DNA of 28,452 nucleotides from Actinomycetota bacterium (GTDB lineage: Bacteria > Actinomycetota > Actinomycetes > Actinomycetales > Microbacteriaceae). Below the pieces are notes generated by a model that searched no databases, was not told the DNA's origin, and saw nothing but the letters and a program-made list of their open reading frames with translations. The translations under genes and the position numbers were made by a program. This document shows, one piece after another, positions 8,506 to 15,690 of this stretch (positions are counted from its first letter, which is position 1; the number at the start of each line of letters is the position of its first letter). The DNA lies in contig WLDR01000002.1 of assembly GCA_009704705.1 (NCBI GenBank), positions 1-28,452 of the forward strand, given 5' to 3'.

Positions 8506-8790
8506 ATGAAACCTGTACGAACCTGCATTGCATGCCGGTCGCGCGCCGACAAAGACTCACTCGTGAGGTTTGTCGAGCGAGACGGGTCGCTGGTTTGGGA
8601 CGCTTCGGCGAATCAATCCGGTCGCGGTGCGTGGGTTCATCCAACCTCGCAGTGTTTTGATTCTGCGGTGTCGCGCAAGGCTTTCGGTCGGGCGCTGCGC
8701 ACACAGATCACGAACACGGCAATTGCTCGAGAAAGTATCGAGCACCAACTGGTGCAAACCGCACCAGATTCCCCATCAGACAAAGGCTGA
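8506..8790 (+). CDS. ylxR: YlxR family nucleic-acid-binding protein (DUF448)
   Basis: Small 94-residue protein of the YlxR/DUF448 family, found between nusA and infB in many bacteria. The family is thought to bind RNA or DNA and, in some Gram-positives, to affect gene expression or RNase P; its role here is not established. Visible signatures are RTCIACR at the N-terminus and GRGAWVHP in the middle, followed by a basic stretch SRKAFGRALR. The tail after about residue 75 is poorly conserved. The ATG at 8506 is preceded by GTGGGG about 4 bases upstream, a weak binding site. It lies 23 bases after nusA and is presumably cotranscribed. Confidence 0.9.
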   Translation: MKPVRTCIACRSRADKDSLVRFVERDGSLVWDASANQSGRGAWVHPTSQCFDSAVSRKAFGRALRTQITNTAIARESIEHQLVQTAPDSPSDKG

Positions 8791-8844
8791 ACGGCTAATG
8801 GACAACTAATGAGCGGCTCGAAATGAGTTGTACACGTAACTGAT

Positions 8845-8883
8845 GGCTTCCTGTCTTAAGGCATGAAGCCTCACAGACAGGAG
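8845..8883 (+). promoter_or_regulatory. infB leader with two competing hairpins, one covering the ribosome binding site
   Basis: The infB ribosome binding site AGGAG is at 8879-8883, before the GTG at 8888. Hairpin 1 pairs GGCTTC (8845-8850) with GAAGCC (8865-8870) and leaves the site free. Hairpin 2 pairs CCTGTCT (8850-8856) with AGACAGG (8875-8881), with inner AGGC (8859-8862) and GCCT (8868-8871), and takes up part of the site. The two share bases, so they are alternatives, or could combine as a pseudoknot. All arms are perfect complements by eye. A regulatory role is inference. Confidence 0.4.
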
Positions 8884-8887
8884 AATT

Positions 8888-11575
8888 GTGGCTGGGAAAC
8901 CACGCGTTCACGAGATTGCGCACGAGTATGGAATTGACTCGAAGGTCGCACTCGCGAAACTGAAAGATTTGGGCGAATTCGTCAAGGGCGTCTCGTCAAC
9001 CATCGAGCCTCCGGTTGCGCGCAAACTGCGCGCTGCTCTCGAGGCCGAAGGACTGAAGCCGGTACCGGCAGAAAAGGTTGCTGCGCCGCCGAAGGCAGGG
9101 TCCAAAGCGGCACCGAAGGCGGCTCCGAGCGCGCCCGTTGAGGATGCGTCGGACTCGACCGTTTCAGACGTGCCGTCGAGCGCGTCTGTGTCCGACGCCC
9201 CAGCAGACTCGCCGACGCCCCCGGCAGCTCCCGCTTCCGCAACGGACGAGGGTGGTAAGCCGGCCGCGCGTCCGGGCAATAATCCGTTCTCATCGTCGCA
9301 GGGCATGGGCACGCGCCCGACCGGCGCTCCTCGTCCGGGTAACAACCCGTTCTCATCGTCGCAGGGCATGGGCACGCGCCCCAGCCCGAGCCCGAGCAGT
9401 ATTCCTCGCCCGATGTCACCTCGTCCCGGATCTGCCGGCGCACCGGGGGCTCCCGGTTCGTTTGGTCGCCCCGGCGGGCCTCGCCCAGCCGGTGGTGCTC
9501 CGCGTCCAGGTGGTGCGACCCGACCAGGCTTCGGTGCTGGTGCTGGCGCTCGCCCCGGATTCGGGGGCGGACCCGGTGGTGCACCCGGCGGTGGCGCACC
9601 ACGCCCGGGAGCAGGCGGTCGAGGCCGTGGTCCCGGCGGTGGTACGGCTGGAGCTTTCGGTAAGGGCGGTGGCAAGTCCAAGGCCCGCAAGTCAAAGCGG
9701 ACGAAGAGAGCCGAATTCGAATTACGCGAAGCCCCCTCGCTTGGTGGCGTCAGCGTTCCTCGTGGTGACGGCTCGACCATTGTCACGATGCGCCGTGGTG
9801 CATCGCTCGCCGACTTCGCCGAAAAGATTGGCGCGAGTCCCGCGAACCTCGTGACCGTGCTGTTCCACCTCGGTGAAATGGCTACGGCAACGGAGTCACT
9901 TGACGACACGACGTTCCAGATTCTGGGTGAAGAACTCGGATTCAAGATTCAGATCGTGAGCCCTGAGGACGAAGACAAAGAACTTCTCGAGGCGTTCGAC
10001 ATCGACCTCGAGCAAGAGCTCGCGGACGAGACCGAAGAAGATCTGCTTCCGCGTCCTCCTGTTGTCACCGTCATGGGCCACGTCGACCACGGAAAGACTC
10101 GCTTGCTTGACGCAATTCGTCAGACGAGCGTTGTTGACGGCGAAGCCGGAGGCATCACACAGCACATCGGTGCGTACCAGGTGCACACCACACACGAAGG
10201 AATCGAACGATTCATCACCTTCATTGACACCCCGGGTCACGAAGCCTTCACGGCCATGCGTGCACGTGGTGCTCAGGTGACCGACATCGCGATCCTCGTG
10301 GTTGCAGCCGACGACGGCATCATGCCTCAGACGGTTGAAGCCTTGAACCACGCCCAGGCGGCCAATGTGCCAATCGTCGTTGCGGTGAACAAGGTAGATA
10401 AGCCCGAGGCAAACCCGGGCAAGGTGCGTCAGCAGCTCACCGAGTACGGACTCGTGGCCGAAGAATACGGCGGCGACGTCATGTTCATCGACGTGTCTGC
10501 TCGTGAAGGCACGGGCATCCAGCAACTTCTGGATGCAGTCTTGCTCACGGCAGACGCCGGACTCGACCTTCGCGCCAACCCGAACAAAGACGCCCGCGGT
10601 ATCGCGATCGAGGCTCGCCTCGACAAGGGTCGCGGTGCTGTTGCAACGGTGCTCATCGAATCGGGAACGCTTCGCGTCGGAGACGCCATCGTGGCGGGAA
10701 CGGCCTACGGCCGTGTTCGTGCCATGACGGATGAAAACGGAACGCCGGTTGCAGAAGCTACGCCGGCACGCCCCGTTCAGGTGCAGGGTCTCTCGAGCGT
10801 TCCACGCGCGGGTGACACCTTCCTCGTCACAGACGAAGACCGCACTGCTCGCCAGATCGCCGAGAAGCGTGAAGCTGTTGAGCGTAATGCTCAGCTCGCT
10901 AAGGCTCGCAAGCGCATCTCGCTCGAAGACTTCACTCGTGCACTCGAAGAGGGCAAGGTTGAGTCGCTCAACCTCATCATCAAGGGTGACGTTTCGGGTG
11001 CTGTTGAGGCCCTGGAAGAGTCGCTGCTCAAGATTGAGGTCGACGACTCGGTTCAGCTTCGCATCATCCACCGTGGTGTTGGTGCCGTTACCGAATCGGA
11101 CGTCAACCTCGCAACGGTCGACAACGCCATCATCATCGGATTCAACGTTCGCCCCGACACGAAGGCACGCGAGCGCGCTGCTCGTGAAGGCGTCGACGTT
11201 CGCTTCTACTCGGTCATCTACAACGCCATTGAAGACATCGAGAACTCGCTCAAGGGCATGCTCAAGCCGGAGTACGAAGAAGTTCAGTCGGGTGTTGCAG
11301 AGATCCGCGAAATCTTCCGCTCGAGCAAGTTTGGCAACGTTGCCGGATGTATCGTGCGCAGCGGAACCATCACGCGAAACTCCAAAGCACGCGTTATTCG
11401 TGAGGGAATCGTCATCGCCGATGGCCTGGCCATTGAGTCGCTCCGCCGGTTCAAGGATGACGCGACCGAAGTTCGCACCGATTTTGAGTGTGGTATCGGC
11501 CTCGGCAAGTACAACGACATCCAGATCGGTGACGAAATCGAGACCATCGAGATGAAGGAGAAGCCGCGCGTTTAG
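8888..11575 (+). CDS. infB: Translation initiation factor IF-2
   Basis: GTPase that brings initiator tRNA to the 30S subunit and promotes subunit joining. Residues 1-50 are the IF2 N-terminal helical domain (KPRVHEIAHEYG). From about 60 to 260 there is a low-complexity Pro/Gly/Ala/Arg linker, typical of actinobacterial IF2, including a 21-residue tandem repeat. A second IF2N module precedes the G domain. The G domain has GHVDHGKT at about 396, DTPGHEAF at about 447 and NKVDKPEANP at about 500. The C-terminal domains are complete (IFRSSKFGNVAGCIV, then GLGKYNDIQIGDEIE). Length is 895 residues. The GTG start is fixed by ACAGGAG just upstream; the 97-base gap after ylxR contains alternative hairpins. 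Confidence 0.97.
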   Translation: MAGKPRVHEIAHEYGIDSKVALAKLKDLGEFVKGVSSTIEPPVARKLRAALEAEGLKPVPAEKVAAPPKAGSKAAPKAAPSAPVEDASDSTVSDVPSSASVSDAPADSPTPPAAPASATDEGGKPAARPGNNPFSSSQGMGTRPTGAPRPGNNPFSSSQGMGTRPSPSPSSIPRPMSPRPGSAGAPGAPGSFGRPGGPRPAGGAPRPGGATRPGFGAGAGARPGFGGGPGGAPGGGAPRPGAGGRGRGPGGGTAGAFGKGGGKSKARKSKRTKRAEFELREAPSLGGVSVPRGDGSTIVTMRRGASLADFAEKIGASPANLVTVLFHLGEMATATESLDDTTFQILGEELGFKIQIVSPEDEDKELLEAFDIDLEQELADETEEDLLPRPPVVTVMGHVDHGKTRLLDAIRQTSVVDGEAGGITQHIGAYQVHTTHEGIERFITFIDTPGHEAFTAMRARGAQVTDIAILVVAADDGIMPQTVEALNHAQAANVPIVVAVNKVDKPEANPGKVRQQLTEYGLVAEEYGGDVMFIDVSAREGTGIQQLLDAVLLTADAGLDLRANPNKDARGIAIEARLDKGRGAVATVLIESGTLRVGDAIVAGTAYGRVRAMTDENGTPVAEATPARPVQVQGLSSVPRAGDTFLVTDEDRTARQIAEKREAVERNAQLAKARKRISLEDFTRALEEGKVESLNLIIKGDVSGAVEALEESLLKIEVDDSVQLRIIHRGVGAVTESDVNLATVDNAIIIGFNVRPDTKARERAAREGVDVRFYSVIYNAIEDIENSLKGMLKPEYEEVQSGVAEIREIFRSSKFGNVAGCIVRSGTITRNSKARVIREGIVIADGLAIESLRRFKDDATEVRTDFECGIGLGKYNDIQIGDEIETIEMKEKPRV
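9269..9382 (+). repeat. 63-base in-frame tandem repeat inside infB
   Basis: Two copies of a unit beginning RPGNNPFSSSQGMGTRP lie head to tail. The first copy is 9269-9331 (21 codons); the second is 9332-9382 and lacks the last four codons. The 35 bases 9284-9318 are identical to 9347-9381. The repeat lies in the flexible linker before the GTPase domain, so copy number probably varies among relatives without affecting function. Confidence 0.9.
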
Positions 11576-11597
11576 TGCGGCTCCTCTCGGAATTCTG

Positions 11598-12101
11598 ATG
11601 GCAACAGACCACCCTCGAGCGCGCAAGCTCGGCGAACGCATCAAGGTCATTGTGGCCGAAGCCCTCGAGCGGGGCGTTGTTAAAGACGCCCGCTTGGGTT
11701 TCGTCACGATCACCGACGTTCGTTGCACGGGAGACCTTCAGCACGCGACCATCTTTTACACGGTCTACGGCAGCGATGAAGAGCGCGACGAAACCGAGGC
11801 CGCCCTCACGGCGAACACGGGTCGAATCCGAGGTGAAGTTGGTCGCAACCTCACGACGCGCCTGACGCCATCGATTGAATTCATGCTGGATGCCCTGCCT
11901 GACACTGCGAAGTCACTCGAGTCTCTTCTTGCCGAAGCAGCCGCTCGCGACGCCGAGGTGGAGAAACTCGCCGCGGGAGCGCATTACGCAGGCGACGAAG
12001 ATCCCTACGTCAAGCCGCGCGAAATCGATGCGGAACCTGCGTCACCTGCCGCGACCAATACAGACGACGAGGCCGAACCTGCCACGGAGCCAAGCTTCTA
12101 G
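11598..12101 (+). CDS. rbfA: 30S ribosome-binding factor RbfA
   Basis: KH-fold protein that binds the immature 30S subunit and helps 16S rRNA 5'-end maturation and cold adaptation. The core (about residues 5-110) shows family features: RARKLGERIKVIVAEAL, DARLGFVTITDV, LQHATIFYTV and TPSIEFMLDALPD. Beyond about residue 125 is an acidic, Ala/Pro/Thr-rich tail that looks disordered; total length is 167. The ATG is preceded by GGAA 5 bases upstream and lies 22 bases after infB. It ends the infB run, with the convergent mutY stop 38 bases away. No clear terminator is visible in that gap. Confidence 0.95.
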   Translation: MATDHPRARKLGERIKVIVAEALERGVVKDARLGFVTITDVRCTGDLQHATIFYTVYGSDEERDETEAALTANTGRIRGEVGRNLTTRLTPSIEFMLDALPDTAKSLESLLAEAAARDAEVEKLAAGAHYAGDEDPYVKPREIDAEPASPAATNTDDEAEPATEPSF

Positions 12102-12139
12102 CTCTGGGGCGTTCCTTTGATGCGGTTGACTTCGACCCA

Positions 12140-13000
12140 TCAATCGGTCGGTAACGAGAGCCCATCGCCTGAGCTGACAATGAGGCCGTCGTCGAGCAAC
12201 GAGATGATTGCGCGATCGAGTTGAAGCGCATCCGGCCACAACGGTGTGATCTCGCCGCGTGTCACAGGGCCAGTTGACTCCCGCACTTTTTTGAGCACGA
12301 CGCCACGAACTTGCCGGTCGCTCCCTTCGTAGCGCGCCTGCTTCGCCCGACGGGGTCGGTCATCGAGTGGATACCCCGCCGCGCGCCACGCACACAGCCC
12401 AGCTATGGGGCATGCCTCGCACCGCGGCGACTGAGCAGTGCACACGAGGGCACCGAGTTCCATCATCCCGGCGTTGAAGGCCGGAGAGACCTCGGATCCC
12501 GGGAGGAGGGCATCCATGTCTGCCAGGTCACGGGTCGTCGACGGTGGCCCCTGATCTGAATGCCCGTGAACTGCTCGAGCGATAACCCGTCGGATGTTTG
12601 TATCGACGACCGGCTCGTGCGCGCCAAAGGCAAACACCGCGATGGCACGAGCGGTGTAGGGGCCAACCCCGGGAAGCGTCAACAACGTCTCGACATCGCT
12701 CGGCACGTGACCGCCGTGTTTTTCGACGATGGTGACGGAACACGCGTGGAGCCAGAGTGCGCGTCTCGGATAACCCAAGTTTTGCCACGCACGCACGGCA
12801 TCGGCTGGAGAAGCGGCCGCAAGACTTGCGGGAGTGGGCCATCGCGTCAACCAGTCGTCCAGTCTGGGGAGTACTCGATCAACGGGTGTCTGCTGAAGCA
12901 TGAATTCACTGACAAGCGAACCCCACGCAGTGAACCCCGGGCGCCGCCACGGAAGGTCGCGGCCATTTGCGGCAAACCACTCGATGACGTCACGTTGCAC
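12140..13000 (-). CDS. mutY: A/G-specific adenine glycosylase
   Basis: Removes adenine mispaired with 8-oxoguanine during base excision repair. The catalytic glutamate is in SEFMLQQT (E32). The helix-hairpin-helix is LPGVGPYTARA (109-118), followed by the catalytic aspartate in VVDTNIRR (D133). The [4Fe-4S] ligands C187, C194, C197 and C203 have the C-X6-C-X2-C-X5-C spacing. At 286 residues it lacks the full NUDIX-like 8-oxoG recognition domain of E. coli MutY and ends in a short winged-helix-like segment (GPVTRGEITPLWPDALQLDR). The GTG start is preceded by TAGGCT 6 bases upstream on this strand, suggesting leaderless transcription. It runs against its neighbours and interrupts the rbfA-truB block. 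Confidence 0.92.
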   Translation of the reverse strand: MQRDVIEWFAANGRDLPWRRPGFTAWGSLVSEFMLQQTPVDRVLPRLDDWLTRWPTPASLAAASPADAVRAWQNLGYPRRALWLHACSVTIVEKHGGHVPSDVETLLTLPGVGPYTARAIAVFAFGAHEPVVDTNIRRVIARAVHGHSDQGPPSTTRDLADMDALLPGSEVSPAFNAGMMELGALVCTAQSPRCEACPIAGLCAWRAAGYPLDDRPRRAKQARYEGSDRQVRGVVLKKVRESTGPVTRGEITPLWPDALQLDRAIISLLDDGLIVSSGDGLSLPTD

Positions 13001-13006
13001 GATGCG

Positions 13007-13012
13007 AGCCTA
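13007..13012 (-). promoter_or_regulatory. Candidate -10 element of mutY (leaderless)
   Basis: On the minus strand TAGGCT ends 6 bases before the mutY GTG at 13000. There is no ribosome binding site between. The hexamer is identical to the ones proposed for ispG and nusA. It shares a 39-base intergenic gap with the oppositely oriented truB promoter. Confidence 0.55.
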
Positions 13013-13027
13013 ACGATGACCTCTTGC

Positions 13028-13033
13028 GATAAT
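13028..13033 (+). promoter_or_regulatory. Candidate extended -10 element of truB (leaderless)
   Basis: GATAAT ends 6 bases before the GTG of truB, and a TG one base upstream (13025-13026) makes it an extended -10. No ribosome binding site lies between it and the start codon. Confidence 0.55.
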
Positions 13034-13039
13034 CGAACT

Positions 13040-13972
13040 GTGACTTCTTCTTCCGCCGCGAGCGGCATCCTGCTCGTCGACAAAGAATCGGACTGGACGA
13101 GTCACGACGTCGTCGCCAAGGTGCGCGGTCTTGCCGGCACGCGAAAGGTCGGTCATGCCGGCACCCTCGACCCGATGGCGACCGGACTCCTTGTTTTGGG
13201 CCTCAATTCCGCGACTCGGCTGCTGACCTATCTCACGGGTTGCGACAAGGTGTACGAAGCGACAATTCGCCTCGGCGCATCGACCACCACCGACGACGCT
13301 GAGGGCGAGCTGCTCGGCTTTGCGCCCGAGGCTCAGGTCTCCCGCGTTACCGACGCAGACATCGAGCTCGGGGTAGCCAACCTGACGGGAGAAATCCTGC
13401 AGGTGCCCAGCTCGGTTAGCGCCATCAAGGTGAACGGTGAGCGTGCCTATGCCCGGGTTCGCGCGGGTGAACACGTCGAACTGGCTGCGCGCCCCGTGAC
13501 GATCTCACAATTCGACATTCAGGATGTTCGCCACGTCTCATCCGACGGCCACGCGTTCATCGATCTCGACGTCACGGTCGCGTGCTCCTCTGGCACGTAC
13601 ATTCGGGCGCTCGCGCGAGACCTCGGATTCAAGTTGGGCGTCGGCGGACACCTCACCCGCCTCCGCCGCACGAAGGTCGGCCCATTTGACATTTCGGATG
13701 CGCGAAAACTGAGCGACTCCGATCTCGTTTCGCACCTCATGCCCGGCGTTGACGCTGCGTCGAAGCTTTTCCCCGTTGTTCGTCTCGGTGAGGATGCAAC
13801 GACGCAACTCATGCAGGGCAAACGCCCGGCCATCGAACATGAAGACACGGACGGTCCGCTCTGCACGGTTTCGCAGCAAGGTACGCTGATTGGGTTGGCG
13901 AAAGTTGCCCAGGGAAAGCTCGTTACCCTGGTGAATTTTCCTGCTGATGAGGCGAACGCCGGAAAGGACTGA
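13040..13972 (+). CDS. truB: tRNA pseudouridine(55) synthase
   Basis: Makes the universal pseudouridine 55 in the T-loop of tRNAs. The catalytic motif is HAGTLDPMATGLL with the nucleophile D44. Other family features are GILLVDKESDWTSHDVV at the N-terminus, KVYEATIRLG, the QVPSSVSAIKVNGERAY segment and SGTYIRALARDLG. A C-terminal PUA-like extension completes 310 residues. The reading frame is open far upstream (to 12560) because it runs antisense to mutY, but homology begins at about GILLVDK. The GTG at 13040 is chosen because of the extended -10 six bases before it; an in-frame ATG at 13016 is the alternative. Confidence 0.95.
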   Translation: MTSSSAASGILLVDKESDWTSHDVVAKVRGLAGTRKVGHAGTLDPMATGLLVLGLNSATRLLTYLTGCDKVYEATIRLGASTTTDDAEGELLGFAPEAQVSRVTDADIELGVANLTGEILQVPSSVSAIKVNGERAYARVRAGEHVELAARPVTISQFDIQDVRHVSSDGHAFIDLDVTVACSSGTYIRALARDLGFKLGVGGHLTRLRRTKVGPFDISDARKLSDSDLVSHLMPGVDAASKLFPVVRLGEDATTQLMQGKRPAIEHEDTDGPLCTVSQQGTLIGLAKVAQGKLVTLVNFPADEANAGKD

Positions 13973-13979
13973 GCGAACC

Positions 13980-14348
13980 GTGCTCGAGTGGTTTACCTGG
14001 GTTCAGCTAGCTGTTGCGATCGTCGGAGGCATGCTCGCGGTCATCCTCGGACTGATTGGTCGTCGACCCAGCGACCTCACGATGGCATTTGCCGGTGTGA
14101 GTGCGCTGTTGCTCCTTGTGCAGATCGCCGTGACCATCGCGTCACCGCTCATGGGAAACGAACCGACCGGATCTTTGCTCGAGTTCTACCTGTATCTCTT
14201 TACCGCATTCTTGATTCCGATTGTCGCCGGATTTTGGGCGCTGGTCGACCGCACCCGGTGGAGCACGGTGGTCGTCGGTGTTGCCCTCATCGCCGTTGCC
14301 ATCATGCTCGCTCGCATGAACGTCATTTGGTTCGTGCAGTCGGCCTAA
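13980..14348 (+). CDS. Small four-helix membrane protein, function unknown
   Basis: A 122-residue protein that is almost entirely hydrophobic, with four likely transmembrane helices (about 7-27, 33-54, 68-87 and 93-113). No motif that I recognise. The GTG at 13980 lies 7 bases after the truB stop, and GGAAAGG at 13961-13967 could serve as a distant ribosome binding site; an overlapping upstream start in the same frame is less likely because it adds a charged tail. It sits between truB and a RibF carrying its own four-helix domain, so the two membrane modules may work together. That is inference from position only. Confidence 0.75.
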   Translation: MLEWFTWVQLAVAIVGGMLAVILGLIGRRPSDLTMAFAGVSALLLLVQIAVTIASPLMGNEPTGSLLEFYLYLFTAFLIPIVAGFWALVDRTRWSTVVVGVALIAVAIMLARMNVIWFVQSA

Positions 14349-14360
14349 GCCGGCCCTCGT

Positions 14361-14366
14361 TAGAAT
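14361..14366 (+). promoter_or_regulatory. Candidate -10 element of ribF
   Basis: TAGAAT ends 10 bases before the ATG of ribF. A start about 7 bases downstream would leave a leader of only a few bases, with no ribosome binding site. The spacing is longer than the 6-7 bases seen for other genes here, so support is weaker. Confidence 0.4.
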
Positions 14367-14376
14367 CGACCGCAAC

Positions 14377-15690
14377 ATGCGCGCATCTTTTTCCTCGGCT
14401 GAACCGCAGTCCCCGATTCGGGGAGTGGGTCGTGTGCTCGTCGCGTGCTACGGGATTCTCGCTCTCGCGGCCCTCGGCCGTTCGGTGTTTCAGATCATCA
14501 CGAAGTTTGACTCTGCACCATTGGCTTATGTTCTTTCGGCTGTGGCTGCTGCGGTTTATGTGCTGATCACAGTTCTGCTGCTCGTCGACCGACCGTGGGC
14601 TCGAGTAACCACGTGGATTGCCATCAGCATCGAGTTGGTTGGCGTTCTCGTCGTTGGAGCAGTGAGTCTCGTCGACCCGGGGTTGTTTCCGAGTGACACC
14701 GTATGGTCTGTATTCGGTCGCGGCTATCTGTTCATACCTCTGGTTTTGCCGGTTATCGGGCTGTGGTGGCTGGCACGAACGCGCGTTCGCGCATCCGTCG
14801 TTACCATCGGCAAGTTCGATGGCCTTCACATCGGCCACATGGAACTCATTCGGGAATCAGTTGAGATTGCTCAGGACGAGCGCTTGAGATCTGTCGTCGT
14901 GACCTTTGATCGAAACCCTCAAGAGGTGCTCGCACCGTCGGATGCGCCCGTCAAGATTGCGGCAACCACGGCGCGCAACAGAAAGCTCAGGGCGGCCGGC
15001 GTCGATCACGTTGAAGAGCTGCGCTTCAACGAAAGCCTCGCAAATCTGACTCCTGAAGACTTTGTCGACGCTGTCTTGGTGAAGCGCCTTCACGCTCGAG
15101 TCGTCGTCGTTGGTTCCGATTTCAAGTTTGGGCACAATGCCTCAGGCACGGTGGAGACGCTGCGCGCACTAGGCGCACAACGCGGCGTGAGAATCGTCGT
15201 CGCCGAAGACGTGCTCGTGGATTCTCGCCGGGTGTCGTCGACCTGGATTCGAGAAGCGCTCGAGGCCGGCGATATCGAACTCGCCGCTCGTCTTCTGGGA
15301 GCGTTCCCGGTCGTTTTGGGAGAAGTGGTTCACGGTCTCAAGCGCGGTCGTGAGCTCGGATTCCCGACCGCGAACCTCGGAACGAACGCGCAAGGATTCG
15401 TTCCGGCCGATGGCGTTTATGCAGCATGGGTGCGTGTGGGTGCCAAGAGATACCCGGCTTCCGTATCCATCGGACTCAATCCGACTTTCGGCGATGTGAC
15501 GCACCGCAGCGTTGAAGCTTTTCTCATCGACGTGAATCTCGACCTCTACGGTCACGTCATCGAGGTCGAGTTTATTCGCCGCCTTCGCGGAATGATCGCG
15601 TTCCCCGGTCGTGAGGGGCTCATCGAGCAGATGCACGACGATGTGAGAATCTGTCGCGAGATTCTCTCCCAGCAAGTGGCTGACGCGTGA
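14377..15690 (+). CDS. ribF: Riboflavin kinase/FAD synthetase with an N-terminal four-helix membrane domain
   Basis: The part from about residue 139 is a complete bifunctional RibF: it phosphorylates riboflavin to FMN and adenylylates FMN to FAD. Adenylyltransferase motifs are GKFDGLHIGH (145-154), TFDRNP (177-181), VVGSDFKFG and SSTWIREAL. Kinase motifs are GRELGFPTANL (324-334), PADGVYA and SVEAFLIDV with E380. Residues 1-135 are unusual: four predicted transmembrane helices (about 18-36, 48-70, 76-97, 112-132) read continuously into the enzyme. No ATG, GTG or TTG lies close before the enzyme domain, so a separate soluble start is unlikely. The typical TFDPHP motif reads TFDRNP here, a change that may be common in relatives. 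The stop overlaps the next start. Confidence 0.9.
   Translation: MRASFSSAEPQSPIRGVGRVLVACYGILALAALGRSVFQIITKFDSAPLAYVLSAVAAAVYVLITVLLLVDRPWARVTTWIAISIELVGVLVVGAVSLVDPGLFPSDTVWSVFGRGYLFIPLVLPVIGLWWLARTRVRASVVTIGKFDGLHIGHMELIRESVEIAQDERLRSVVVTFDRNPQEVLAPSDAPVKIAATTARNRKLRAAGVDHVEELRFNESLANLTPEDFVDAVLVKRLHARVVVVGSDFKFGHNASGTVETLRALGAQRGVRIVVAEDVLVDSRRVSSTWIREALEAGDIELAARLLGAFPVVLGEVVHGLKRGRELGFPTANLGTNAQGFVPADGVYAAWVRVGAKRYPASVSIGLNPTFGDVTHRSVEAFLIDVNLDLYGHVIEVEFIRRLRGMIAFPGREGLIEQMHDDVRICREILSQQVADA

Noticed and set aside
9400..9670. GC-rich repetitive stretch considered as a possible repeat array
   Set aside because: It is the Gly/Pro/Arg/Ala linker of IF2, in frame throughout, with no regular spacing of identical repeats and spacers as in CRISPR.
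9896..11728. Minus-strand open frame of 610 codons across infB and rbfA
   Set aside because: Antisense shadow of a highly biased gene; composition is typical of such shadows and nothing in it resembles a protein family.
12560..13039. N-terminal extension of the truB frame
   Set aside because: The extra 160 codons are antisense to mutY, carry no similarity to TruB, and a good extended -10 element lies just before the GTG at 13040.
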